This document shows, piece after piece, positions 36,195 to 46,470 of a stretch of 64,000 nucleotides of DNA; position 1 is the stretch's first letter; each line of letters opens with the position of its first letter. The notes under the pieces were generated by a model that saw only the letters and a program-made list of their open reading frames with translations, was not told where the DNA came from and made no database searches. The DNA is from Prostheceraeus crozeri (lineage: Eukaryota; Platyhelminthes; Polycladida; Euryleptidae), in contig CAJQUW010006088.1 of the NCBI GenBank assembly GCA_907163375.1, positions 186,001 to 250,000 of the forward strand, written 5' to 3'. The position numbers and the translations under genes are program-made.

Positions 36195-36314
36195 CAATGC
36201 ATAGATTTGAGGTCATTATTTGCTATAATTATATGATGATTTATATTATTATTATTATGATATATATTATATTGTTATATTATGACAGATAATGACCGAA
36301 GAAATCTATGCATT
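36195..36314. repeat. Palindrome A of a cluster
   Basis: CAATGCATAGATTTGAGGTC at 36195 is inverted at 36288-36314 (GACCGAAGAAATCTATGCAT). The loop is pure AT with TTATTA and ATAT runs. Confidence 0.75.
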
Positions 36315-36389
36315 ATCTGTCATAATGCATGACATTTTCCATAGAAGTCTGAACCAGGTTAATAATTTCCAATCAAGAATAGTTATTTA

Positions 36390-36522
36390 CGCAACTAGTG
36401 CAAAATATCCATCTTTATTGCTTTCTTCGAGGTCAACATATCTATGCACGAGCCCGAAGGGCGAGGGCATAGAATGTTGATCGAGGAGAAAGCAAAAGAT
36501 GAATATCTTTGCACGAGTTGTG
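36390..36522. repeat. Palindrome B, apex GCCCGAAGGGCG
   Basis: Arms of about 60 bp pair across an apex GAGCCCGAAGGGCGAG near 36452. The left arm contains CCATCTTTATTGCTTTCTTC and the right arm GAGAAAGCAAAAGATGAATA. This is a long, near-continuous palindrome with almost no loop. Confidence 0.85.
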
Positions 36523-36760
36523 TAGGTAATTTTATTTTTCACCGATATCATGACCATTATGACTGATCTAATTCTATGGTGAAATAATAAGCGGGTTTTA
36601 TATAATTCAATCGCATATATCTATATAGAAATCTATAATTCAACCAGTGCAATAATGAAAATATTACTGCACGCCCGTGCAGTAATCTGCTTTACATGTA
36701 AAATAAAGTGACAGGATATCTACATTATACGCACGGTGAAAAATAAAATAATTACCTGCT
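36523..36760. repeat. Nested inverted repeats (outer 23-26 bp, inner 10 bp)
   Basis: Outer: GTAGGTAATTTTATTTTTCA at 36523 is inverted at 36734-36759. Inner: TTACTGCACG-CC-CGTGCAGTAA at about 36664-36686, a near-perfect palindrome. Confidence 0.75.
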
Positions 36761-36790
36761 TCGTGGAACTTATTAACCTGTGGACATAGA

Positions 36791-36970
36791 ATGCCTTACA
36801 AAATCATGCATTACGTAATGGATAGAGGATGGCTATGCGATTCTCTGGGATATAGAGAGGGAAATTATTTGATGAATCCCGAGGGCTTCAGCCCGAGGGA
36901 TATATCAAATAATTTCACGAGCTATGTCAGAGAATCGTATAGCTATCCTCTATCCGTTATAAAGTATGCC
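36791..36970. repeat. Palindrome D, apex GAGGGCTTCAGCCCGAGG
   Basis: Arms of about 85 bp: TGGATAGAGGATGGCTATGC on the left, GTATAGCTATCCTCTATCCG on the right. The apex GGGCTTCAGCCC is similar to that of palindrome B. It is probably the same palindromic MITE type. Confidence 0.85.
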
Positions 36971-37659
36971 AGATTATTAGGACCATAGATGTCCGCGATA
37001 AAATCCCTCTCTACCAAGATTTTCCCTGGGAACAAGTTTTATCAAATATAGAAGGGATTCTGAAATATGATTCTACAACTATGCAATAATTTGGTATACT
37101 TTATAGTTCCTGATAAAGCTTATTAAGGAATTATGAATATTTTTAATGTCTTGAATTTATTTTGATGGTAAACAATAAGCACGCATTCGGAGTAAATTCA
37201 ACAAAATGAATTCACAGACAATATAAATTCGTACCAAAAAGAGCACTTTTACTCGTAATTCTGTTTTCAGTGAAGAAATATCACTCAGTTTTGTTACAAT
37301 TGTCATTATTCCTAGGATTGCGTGCATTATCGGAACTACAACTTCGCAAAGACTACTGCGATTTGGAAATGACAATCGAAAAACTCATGACAACATGGAA
37401 TGAATGTTGCAATTGGGCCATCAAGCTCAAAGTCAACTTTAAACAAGCGAACTAATAGCATGACGATTTACCTGGCGGAAGTGCAAGTCACCAATGGGAG
37501 CACAGAGAAACATATCTATCTTACATATTCCGAGTACAAATTAAAGTCAAAGAATAAAGTTGTTGTTATTTCACTCAGACGAAGTTGATGCTCCTCTGTG
37601 AGTTTAAACCTCATTATATTATGTCATACTAGCGTAAAAACATTACTTCTGTGAAATTA

Positions 37660-37790
37660 TTTTCTGGTTATGTGAATTTGTCACATTTTGACACACCAGC
37701 AATGAAAAATACACATTATGTCACATTTTATTTTGAGATGAAAAAATGTCACATTTTGTCACATCGGCCCACCCCTGTTATTTAAATAAA
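37660..37790 (-). mobile_element. Possible hAT terminus with TGTCACATTTT repeats
   Basis: In reverse complement the block ends CAGGGGTGGGCCGATGTGAC, a hAT-like terminus. Inward of it are three or more TGTCACATTT(T) repeats in the manner of subterminal transposase sites. The opposite end was not found. Confidence 0.35.
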
Positions 37791-38284
37791 TACGGATCTA
37801 CCATACGCAACGGCGTCGATTTAATCGCACTGAAATGCCATTTATCATTTTGTCTCAAATTCATTTTCTACAGATGATGTTCTGTAAGTCCTGTTTAAAG
37901 AATGATCGTGAGTCAGATGTTGCTTGCAATTACGAAATTTCTAGAAAATCAAAAAAATATTACTTATGCAGCCTATACAATAACAGTATACAATATAGTA
38001 TACAATACAATATAGTGCGTCATCCTAGTGGTGGATAAATGGCGCTGACTGAATCGTAATTTGCACTAAAGTAGCGTTATCATCACCACTTGACTGTGTT
38101 AGCGTAGCCTCATATGAAGACACATGATGTGTAGATGCTTTCTATGCTAATAACGTTGAAGAAATGATTCTTCGTCTCTGAGAAAGCGTCATCGCATTAA
38201 TATAGCAAATAAAAGACAAAGGAAGACGTCTTCGGACCAAATCCGCCATTGATTAAGCGTTTTATACCAAAAGCAATCTTTATT

Positions 38285-38342
38285 TCACATCAACTTAGCG
38301 GACTAATTTTAGTCCGCGGACCGGGGATTGAGAAACACTGCA
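38285..38342 (-). mobile_element. Solo hAT-type terminus (CAGTGTTTCTCAATC)
   Basis: In reverse complement: CAGTGTTTCTCAATCCCCGG then TCCGCGGACTAAAATTAGTC. This has the form of a hAT terminal inverted repeat with a palindromic subterminal part. No partner end is seen nearby, so this is an end fragment. Confidence 0.5.
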
Positions 38343-38848
38343 CTACGAAGTGCCGTCTACACGAGACTACGTAGTTAGAATAGACCATGTTTTCTGATCG
38401 CGGTCAAGATCCGTGGATACCTATCAAGCAAATTCCATGGATTGAAGACAGGCGTCATTTCGGGCTGGTTCTGTCTTGAATTTCAAAGTTGAACTATAAG
38501 AATTTGCAAAATATCACAAAGTAAGACTATTGGCATGTTTCAATGGAATTATGAACTGACTTTCAAAAATCGATTCTGGTAGAGAGAAAGGAGAATGAAT
38601 GCAGACAGGGAAGAAGGCTGATTGAAAGCAATTCAGAACATGTTGTTGCTACAGGCTAAAATCACGAAACACATCAAGCAGCATAACGGTAAAGAAAACG
38701 GATGCTCAAAAGACAGAAGATAATGTCAAATATTTTTGCCAGACACCAAGTGTGAAATTGATATTATTGAGAGATCGATAGGATATTCTGAGCATTGACA
38801 TCGATATCGAAAGCATTCCACAGCATCGAATTCTAAAGAGAAGGAGAT

Positions 38849-39004
38849 CTCTCCACGGCACAGTGGTCGAGCGTTTGGCCTTGTGATCTTTTGATCGCAG
38901 GCTCGAGTCGCGAGAGTATTAATGGAAGTTGGAAGGAAGGTCATCAGGTTTTCAAATGTCAGTGCATACCAGCTAGTCAGAAGGGAGTAGTGTCGCCAAA
39001 GATT
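38849..39004 (+). mobile_element. SINE family 1, copy 5 (diverged)
   Basis: CTCTCCACGGCACAGTGGTC, GAGCGTTTGGCCTTGTGATC, CGCAGGCTCGAGTCGCGAG, AATGGAAGTTGGAAGGAAGG and GTAGTGTCGCCAAAGATTC. It is the most diverged full-length copy, and the mid-body is shortened. Confidence 0.75.
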
Positions 39005-39546
39005 CATTTTCTAATGGTAGTCAGTTTTCATATCCTCAAATGATTGCTATACTTATTAGAAATGACATTTTCAGGCTGTCACACGAAATATGTGAGGCAC
39101 ATTACAGTTATGATGGAATGTTTTTATAACAGAAATGTGTGCTGATTGAGGAGTGCTCGATATCAAGCATGCTCTACTGTTTTATTAAACCTTGTTGTGT
39201 TCACTGGACACAATTAGAGCTGTCCGTACAACATTGTTCCACATAAAGTGGACAATACGTAATACACGTAGAAGAGAATTAATCTTCTTTCAATAATCTT
39301 TAGTGTTTGAATTGAACAAGATTGTCTCATTGGAGGAAGTATCATGCAACGAATATGCAGTTGATGCCACTATGTACATGTGCTTGACTCTGCTAATGCA
39401 CGCGTGCGAGTCACATATTTATCAATAGATTGTGCAGGTTCTTCTTTGTAATTCAAAAACGCTGTACTTTGCTAAAATAAAAAAATAGATAGATTTTGAC
39501 TTTATTATAGCATATGAGATAGCGAAATGGTCAACTAATGTGGCAA

Positions 39547-39790
39547 TCGGCAACGGCTCGTATAATATTGTAGAGAACTTTTGTTATTTAGGCGATGTGC
39601 TCGGAAGATCCTGAGACTGCAGTGGAGCGGTAGTGCACGCACAAGGAGCGCTTGGAAGAATTACCTGACGAATAAGTGCTTTTCTCACATACTCAGGGGT
39701 CATGTTTGCAAGATATCTATCAGAAGCTCACTGCTACATGCTTCGGAGACATGGCTCATCAAAGCAGATCTCGCACGAATACTTTTGTAT
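39547..39790 (+). mobile_element. LINE fragment abutting a host exon
   Basis: Plus-strand pieces: VENFCYLGDVLG, then (next frame) SARTRSAWKNYLTNKC, then RGHVCKISIRSSLLHASETW and LIKAD. These are the CYLGD and CVRSVLLYASETW blocks of a LINE RT tail. The fragment ends within about ten bases of the donor site of exon 39798-39872, antisense to the gene. Confidence 0.6.
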
Positions 39791-39797
39791 CACTCAC

Positions 39798-39872
39798 CTT
39801 TTTGTAGACGTGCAAAGCTGGCACGGACTTCTTCGTCGCTGTCATCCGAGTCTTCTCCAACGAATGGATGTT
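39798..39872 (-). CDS. Syt14: Short acidic exon of the synaptotagmin-14/16-like gene
   Basis: This 75-bp exon sits between an acceptor TTCATATCATTTCAG and a donor GTGAGTG (39791-39797). It is open in one frame, reading HPFVGEDSDDSDEEVRASFA then RLQK, with phase 1 on both sides. The split codon at its 5' side reads GAA (Glu) and the one at its 3' side reads GAT (Asp). The acidic SDDSDEEV followed by a short basic and hydrophobic stretch resembles the SESEDEALGKYHEALSR region of vertebrate synaptotagmin-14. A LINE relic ends only about ten bases past the donor site (see 39547-39790). Confidence comes from the strong splice signals and matching phases, because 75 bp alone would be weak evidence. 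Confidence 0.72.
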
Positions 39873-40328
39873 CTGAAATGATATGAATTTATATCATTTT
39901 TTTGGTCAGGCATTAACAAAAATAGTGAAAAGAAATAGCATTGAAATCACAGAAGAATGACAAAGCATTTAAAATACAACTGAACGAATGCATAATTGAT
40001 CTTGCTTGTGGATTAGCAGCAGAGATATGAAGCTGCCATAATCTACTCATAATTTTTAGTGAGTCAGACAGGGACTCACTAATTAGTTTTCTTTTGCTTC
40101 TTGTTCAAATGCCAAGGCCAATAAATCGTAGTGTACGAGGAAATTGCTCCATTGTAATTTCATGATGTTGAGGCTGCATATAGTGTGACACAAGCACATC
40201 CCATTTGGGCTTCTACTTCTTACACACATGCGCACCAACACGTGTTTACAGCATCTGTTGCTGACGTGATCTTAAAATAATGTGATAATGCGATACACAA
40301 AAACGTATAAGTATTCGAAATTACATAC

Positions 40329-40470
40329 CAGTAGTATAATTTACGACAACATATCTACCCCCGGTCGGAAATACCGGTAAGTCGAATCCATCGTTCTTCA
40401 GTAGTTGAATATGCCCGCTGATTCCATAACCAAGAACATCTCCTTGCAGAACATTCTTAGCTTGTGGCAT
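40329..40470 (-). CDS. Syt14: Upstream coding exon, possibly the first, of the synaptotagmin-14/16-like gene
   Basis: The frame reads KNVLQGDVLGYGISGHIQLL then KNDGFDLPVFPTGGRYVVVN and YTT, ending with one base at a donor GTATGT (40323-40328). It continues in phase into the 75-bp exon. Two 5' borders are possible. With the acceptor CCACAAG the exon is 40329-40460, entering in phase 1. With the ATG at 40468-40470 it is the first coding exon and starts MPQAK; a stop lies in frame just upstream of that ATG, and a CpG-rich block lies 60-350 bases upstream. The pyrimidine tract before 40460 is poor, which favours the start-codon reading. That would give a protein without the N-terminal membrane anchor of synaptotagmin-14, as in synaptotagmin-16. 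I see no close match for these residues in family members I can recall. Confidence 0.55.
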
Positions 40471-40526
40471 AGAAATAACTCAAATATGTCAAGCATTTAG
40501 ATTCAAATATCAGATATCTAGAAAAA

Positions 40527-40825
40527 TCAGCCACGAATGCGCGTAGGGCCGATGTATCTGCGGTATATCCTAAAAATCGCAATGTTGTCACTGGTAGAGG
40601 TGGACGGTCCAAAGCAACAACATTTGCCGATAATGCGAGCTCGGGCCGGGTTCATTGTAAAGCGGGCGTGGAACGGACCGGAAATTTCATATTCATGCTC
40701 TCTTGTTGACATATTTCCTGCACTTTTGTCGCTTCCACACGATGATTTCGACATGCGCAGTTATCTTGAAGCTCTTGTGAAGGACTTGTATCAATTCGTA
40801 TAGATTACTTCGACTTACGCCCTTA
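40527..40825 (-). promoter_or_regulatory. CpG-rich block upstream of the first recognisable Syt14-like exon
   Basis: This stretch is visibly richer in G+C and CpG (GCGCGTAGGGCCG, GCGAGCTCGGGCCGGG, AAGCGGGCGTGGAACG) than the AT-rich DNA around it. It is open on both strands: 88 codons on plus and 75 codons on minus. Neither product matches a family I know. A GTAAGT donor-like site on the minus strand at 40816-40821 could end a 5' untranslated exon. It lies directly upstream of the exon at 40329-40470, so a promoter with a 5' untranslated region is the simplest reading. An unrecognised coding exon cannot be excluded. Confidence 0.35.
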
Positions 40826-40829
40826 CGCT

Positions 40830-43800
40830 GAAAATTTCAATGAACGATATAACAGGAATTGAGTTGCGCAATGATTTTCAACCTTCCACGATCAAATTTC
40901 GTCTTGACCGTTGTCCGAGTTTAAAGGAGCAATTATTTCCTGCAAGTGACGTAATGCATTACAACTGCCAATGTTCTGATGTTACATGCAAAAACGGTTT
41001 CAAGGTATGAAACCATGATAATGTCATTGCAAGTTGATAAAAAAAGAATATTTAAGAAAGAGTTTGACTTCAGCATCTCATCGAAAATCCATACATTCAA
41101 TCAAGAAAAAGAATCAAGCATTATCAAATATAAGAAAGAATGAATAGAGCTGTTGATAAATTCAAGATCAATATTGCGAAAAGTTACGCGAAGCTTAGTG
41201 TTGATTGTCGGATACAAAACACACATCTTTAATGAAGGGCTGTTTATAACACTACTTTGTAAGAAATATGTTGCATAGAATTAATAATATAATAATATAA
41301 TTATAGGCTGCAGGGATGGTGTTGGCAAACAAGACAGTAAGTTGCAAGGAAAAGTTCAAGTTTGCTAGAGCAAGGATTGCTGCTACTCTGTAAAACCTAA
41401 GTCCAATGTGCGAAAATTTGGAAACGCGAGGTATGTTGCGCAACTGAAACTATCAGAAAGTGGGAAATCTTGATGAAGGTCATAATTGGAATACTGAAAA
41501 TCTGAAGGTCTGCGTTTTGATGCGATATGAAGCTAGCCTAACATGTATGTGTGTAGCTATGTAAAAGCTTTGTGCGGCCCGTGTGTGCGCAGAGAAAATT
41601 GAAAGATCGGGAAATTCAACCATGGAATATGTTTTCATAAAAAATCTTGAAAAAAGTTGGAGGACTTTGTTTTCTGCAAATTCTAATGGGGGGGGGGGCA
41701 GGAACGGCAGAATCTCGAATAGAACAGAAAACTGCAGCTTGCCTATGTGTATGCTTGTCATCCTGCACCCGAAGCCTAAATGAAAATGATTTTTCATGCA
41801 CTGTGAATTCTGGAGAGATTATAGAAAGCAGAGAGACCCTGCACGGTTTTAATTGTCAGGTCTATTATTATGCGACAAACAGCAACAAACAGGACTTCAA
41901 GCTAAGAGTGCATGACATTTGAAGAGTTGAGCAAGTTCTTGAGCTCTAAAACAGATGTTTACACATATTTCCGCTGACCCTTACTCAATTCAGAAAAAAG
42001 GCTTTCTAAAACTCGGGAAAATGGTTTGGGCGTTAAACCTTCTTTTGGAGGTAGTATTAATTGGTGTCTGATTAGTTTGATTAAATGAGGAATATCATAA
42101 TCATTACTATCAGAATTCGCAATGTGTTACTAACCTAAAAAGCGATAAGTTGTCGCTTAGCAAGATGACATTCAAGTTCTAGGTCGACTTTGCTGCTTTG
42201 CAAGGTCAACGTTATTTAAAGCCTATTTATTCATCAATTCAAATTAAAACAATGACGCAAGGCAACTTAGCAGTTACATGTACTTAGTACTGCTTCCTAC
42301 TTAGAGATACGATCAATTCGAAACTATGTTAAACTTTACTTTTTCCATCATTTCTTTTTCCGGGAAGATTTTCTAAAATCAACTAAAATTGCTCCCCGGA
42401 AATAGACCACACTTTAAACGTTGATGTTTAATTACTGTCTCTTTCTCCCCCATTATGTTTTGCCGCACATCTCTGCTAAGATTCAAACTGGAAGCAAGCA
42501 GATGCATGTATAAAGATTTAAACTGTGGCTTCTAGAATAATTAATTTACCTATCTTTTCTGAGGGGAATATGTAATACACCTATCTGATTTGCTTTATTC
42601 GATCAGTATTTTAGATTGGGGAGAAAAAGAAAATCATACCACCGATACATGACCACTGAGTCAGAAAATCAACCACTGTGGCCGGTGCACATTTTCACGG
42701 CAGTGTTATAGCATTTTCCACTCCCATTCATTCAAATTGATCGAAAAACGTAAATCAGATGAGCGTATTGTTGATTTCACCGTAAGAAAAATTTATGTAA
42801 ATAAAATCTGATATAAAACCATGGATTAAATCCCGGCAAAGATAGAAGTACGAACTATTGTATCATCGGTTTATATCTTAGCAGAGATGTAAGGCGAAAT
42901 ATGCTTGAGGGAGGAATAAAGAAGCGGAAATTTACTGTGCTCTGCTACTGTGCTGTGCTGACAGTCACTTTTCAGAGATCATGTTCAGAGATGTGCTGAC
43001 AGTCAGAGATCTCGCCACGATTTCAACTTTTTCAATTCGCATTGAGAGCGCAGGCGTGGTCGCATATAAATATGACAAGGATTTTATGCGATTTACCTAA
43101 TTTTCAGCTATGTGACAGCATTATTGAATAGCTGTCAGAATAAAAGGGAGCAAGGTCTGCAATGTATTAGTCCTGGTATACATGCTAAGTATGCTATTGA
43201 GGACTTAATTGTGTGGCCTTGCTCATAGTTGCTTTGATTTCTTACAATGTCATGCATTAGTCTGCATTCATTAAATGTTCCGCAATTCATTCATAAGGTG
43301 ATCGCTCCTAAATTTGACAGGAGCTTTAAAAGAGAGATGTTGGTGGAAAGGAATTCAACTGTGCAACTGTGATGTTTATAGTCTGTCATCAAATCAGTGA
43401 TATATCTCTCAGATACACCTTTTAAAATCTGCATCCGCGTGATATGACCCGGATGCGCTACAATGCTTCTGATCTATGTGAATCCAATAAAATGATGCGT
43501 CTGCCTACGACCTTGTCATCTAGAAAGGATTACCACAATTTGTACTACGAAGGCAGCATCAAAAGGAAGACGAAAGAAATGGCTTCAAACTGCGAATAAA
43601 TTAATATACGGAAATTAATGACGCTTTGATGTGCATTTTATAGACGCCACCACAATCGCATTTCTATCGTTTCTTCTAATGTATAGCAATGATCAGTGCT
43701 GAATTCATATCCGTTGTGGGACGCTGATTTATAATCAGAAAATTGTATTTCTGCTAGAATACACCAAGATATTGTCAAAAATGAGAATACTGATATAATC

Positions 43801-44090
43801 TTCCACAATATCGACATATGAGCTAGTAAATGCACATGCGGGTCTTCTTAGGTATAACTGATAGAGACAAGATATTAGGGTTTTTTACAGGGGCGAGAAA
43901 TCAGGAGGTTCTCAAAAATGTTCAAAAAAAAGACATGACCGCATTTTAATTTCTCGAAAATTCATTTGATTTTTCGATATTCTCGATTTTCTACATTCGC
44001 AAGTGAATCTGCATCCAATGAGTACTTAACAAGTGATTCCACATGGACGATCATGATTAGATCACGCCTTAAAACTTAAAGTGGCATGAG
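40830..44090. other. No supported gene; short G-tract and chance frames
   Basis: A poly-G run lies at about 41689-41698. A GT-AG-bounded 31-bp mini-exon on plus at 41306-41337 was considered but not kept. If the Syt14-like gene starts near 40.5-40.8 kb, this is intergenic. Confidence 0.35.
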
Positions 44091-44098
44091 CTCACAAT

Positions 44099-44955
44099 TA
44101 GGGGTCGCATTACCGGGGTATTTTTGGAAAACCGGTAATTCGGTAATCCAGTCGCGACAAAAACGGTAATACCGGTAATTACCGGTTTTCTGATAATTAA
44201 TATTGTATCGAACAAGGCAGAGAAAATACTAATTACATGTACATGTACGTTAGAAGCCCCTACCGACGCACGTCATTAATTTCTTGCATTCTTTGCACTG
44301 TGCATGTTGACCCGGTTTGCCCCCAGAATCTTCCCGATCATAGAATCGCCAAATGCCGTCGGTTTTGAAGCTCGTAAACTTCATGACGTTCGATAAACAC
44401 GAAAAAGCAGTGCTCAGTAATGCTGTCCTTAAGGCGAACTGCCGTAAGCATTGAAATCGTCATCCGTTTGACCTCGACTGTTCGCTCTACAGAAGTCACG
44501 TGAACTGAATAAATACTCCCAAAGGCTTGCGTTTCGGACTATCATTGGTAATTCTCCTTTCTCCTGCATGCGCTAGCTGCAATCAGGTTGCAAATTGTCA
44601 GACGCCGCATTGTATGAAGCGTATGCCAACCGCCTTCCATTGTATGAGATCATAAGACCACAGAAATCCGACCTGATGTGACTGCCTCCCACCATAGTCT
44701 ATGTAGAGGTTGTGTGTAGCGCGCAGTGGTGTGTGAGTGTGTTTCCTCTAATCGAACAACTCAGATGATCTGCATTATTGTACTTTAATCGCCTTCCATG
44801 TCACCTTTGGCTGCAATGAATAAGTAGAATAAATGGTTTGAATTACACCTTCGAAAACCGGTAATTTCATTTGAAAAAAACCGGTAATTCGGTAATGAAA
44901 AATATCACAATTACCGGTATTACCGGTTTCGGTAATACCGGTAATGCGACCCCTA
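44099..44955 (-). mobile_element. hAT non-autonomous transposon with retained BED finger
   Basis: Ends are TAGGGGTCGCATTACCGG on both sides (inverted), with inward ACCGGTAAT repeats. It is flanked by a perfect 8-bp duplication CTCACAAT (44091-44098 and 44956-44963), which fits hAT. The 857-bp unit is a deletion derivative. Near its left end on the minus strand it keeps a 44-codon frame with a BED zinc finger (described separately). Confidence 0.9.
44250..44384 (-). CDS. BED-type zinc finger remnant of a hAT transposase
   Basis: This 44-residue frame starts MKFTSFKTDGIWRFYDRED, continues HAQCKECKKLMTC and stops after VGRGF. The W-R-F/Y aromatic pattern followed by C..C is the start of a BED finger, the DNA-binding N-terminus of hAT transposases; the C-terminal His pair is missing. 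It lies inside the element at 44099-44955 and is intact from ATG to stop. It is most likely a leftover of the deletion; a small DNA-binding repressor of transposition is a remote alternative. Confidence 0.5.
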   Translation of the reverse strand: MKFTSFKTDGIWRFYDREDSGGKPGQHAQCKECKKLMTCVGRGF

Positions 44956-45248
44956 CTCACAATCCTCGAATCAGATACTATACACACATAACCAAACTTG
45001 AGATTATTCACGGTACAGATTTAGTGGGCTCTGTTAGAGACCTTTCAATTCTCATCAGCCAATCCACTAAGTTGATCGGACAAATTTCTAGGTTGGAATT
45101 TTGATGGACAAAAATCACATTTTGTCATTCTATCGATGAACATTGCCTTGATATGACTAAAAACACGGTCTATGCGTTCGCTTTGCTGTCACGAAAAGAA
45201 GGCGTGTACGTAAATACACGCACACAAATTTTCAAAATTGAAAGTAGA

Positions 45249-45360
45249 AAATTGAAGTAATGATATTGTTGTTGTTATTTTTGAAGTCAATTTTTTTCAA
45301 GCATTGAAAAAATAAAAACTGACTTAAAAAATAACAACAACAATATCATTAGTTCAATTT
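45249..45360. repeat. Hairpin, arms about 50 bp, loop about 9
   Basis: AATTGAAGTAATGATATTGT at 45250 is inverted at 45340-45359, and the GTTGTTGTTATTTTTGAAGT stretch also pairs. The loop is very short, so an RNA copy would be a near-continuous stem. Confidence 0.85.
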
Positions 45361-45639
45361 CATACTTAAAATCATGAATTCAAATGAATGCACTTTTGTC
45401 ACACAAATTTTCTTTTTGACGAGTACATACTTGCTCATATTGTTTCATTAAGAGCTGAAATTATGTAGCTCACCCAGAAAAAAACTATTGTAAATATGTT
45501 GCAAGTTTTCTCCTACACTGAGTCTTTCCGACTGATTTCAACATTTAGATGCATACAAAAGTAGTTCCTGTCACACATTGGAGCATTTTGTCCCTCCCCT
45601 TATCGAACATTTGCTGTAGTTATTTTTTAATACTTTGTT

Positions 45640-46120
45640 TCAGTGGCGGGCGCGATTCCGAATCGTGAGACTCAGCGCACGATTAATAGAAAATCGCGCG
45701 ATTCTGAATATATTGAGATTCAGTGACTAGAACTTTACAGGTAATCTAGCTTGCATTATTTTTAGCTTTTATTTAAAAGTTTAATAATTGCCATTAAAAT
45801 TGAGAGAATGTTGCGCTTATAGTCTATTTAAACTGACATAATAACTGCCCCATTAATTAATGCGATGCTCTACTAATGGAAAACAGCATAATAAATCAGA
45901 ACACATAAAAAGTCGCAAAAAGGCCATGAAAAGTCTTGATAATCTATTTTTAAGATTCGACTGTAAATATGCTATCATAGAAGTGTTGGAAGTACTGCGA
46001 GCAAAGCTGTAGGCGCATAGGTATTTGCCGTTTCTTATATCAATTGTACATCAGTTATGCATTAATTAAATCAAACTGGTAGACTTATTACGTTGGCAAA
46101 ACAGTAACAAATCTAAATAG
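45640..46120. other. Intergenic, one region of dense short palindromes
   Basis: CAGTGGCGGGCGCGATTCCG at 45641 and AATCGCGCGATT near 45694 suggest one end of a DNA transposon. The partner end was not identified. Confidence 0.25.
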
Positions 46121-46127
46121 AGAGAGA

Positions 46128-46470
46128 TGTACTCAGACTTTAAAAATTTACACACAAAAATTCCTTGACAGCCATAGACACTGAGTTTCGCCCTGCAAGG
46201 GCTCGTCAGTACGGCTCAAAATGGTCCAAGCTAGCTTAAAATATCTAGAAATGTCATTCTGCAATCTTTATGATTATCAGCCGCAACTCAAAGCCAGGAT
46301 AAATAAACACAAAGCAGCCCGTTGTGCAGTCCTTCAGCATGCTCAGTCATTACAGATGTTTAAGCTAGCTTGGGCCATTCCGAGCCGTACTGACGAGCCC
46401 CTGCAGGGCGAAACGCAGAGTCCACTGCTTCCACGGAATTTTTGAGTTCTGTTCAAGTCTGAGGATATCG
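46128..46470. mobile_element. Long-TIR MITE with GTTTCGCCCTGCA ends
   Basis: Arms of about 110 bp (46128-46240 and 46360-46470) are inverted. The best part is GTTTCGCCCTGCAAGGGCTC on the left against the inverse of GAGCCCCTGCAGGGCGAAAC on the right, followed inward by GTCAGTACGGCTC and AAGCTAGCTT. The 120-bp loop recurs, diverged, at about 50525-50690. Confidence 0.8.

Larger units (their letters stand above)
1..40470 (-). other. Syt14: Partial synaptotagmin-14/16-like gene (span of exons and introns)
   Basis: Four exons on the minus strand form one gene model. Their order in the mRNA is 40329-40460 (or to 40470), 39798-39872, 13296-13777, 2411-2672. Phases agree at every junction: 1 to 1, 1 to 1, then 0 to 0, and the last exon leaves in phase 1. 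Introns are about 0.46, 26 and 10.6 kb and are filled with transposon relics. The end of C2A and the whole C2B domain are missing here and must lie past the left edge. Family knowledge: synaptotagmin-14 and -16 are calcium-independent tandem-C2 trafficking proteins; 14 has an N-terminal membrane anchor and 16 lacks one. I cannot tell which paralogue type this is, and in an invertebrate it may be the single ancestor of both. The phase chain makes the model strong; the 5' end is the weakest part. Confidence 0.72.

Noticed and set aside
40537-40803. Plus-strand frame with SLVDIFPALLSL, reminiscent of a sulfatase
   Set aside because: Only a short hydrophobic string is similar; no catalytic or neighbouring sulfatase motif is present.
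41306-41337. 31-bp mini-exon on plus between TTATAG and GTAAGT
   Set aside because: It is too short to judge, has no partner exons on this strand and no similarity.
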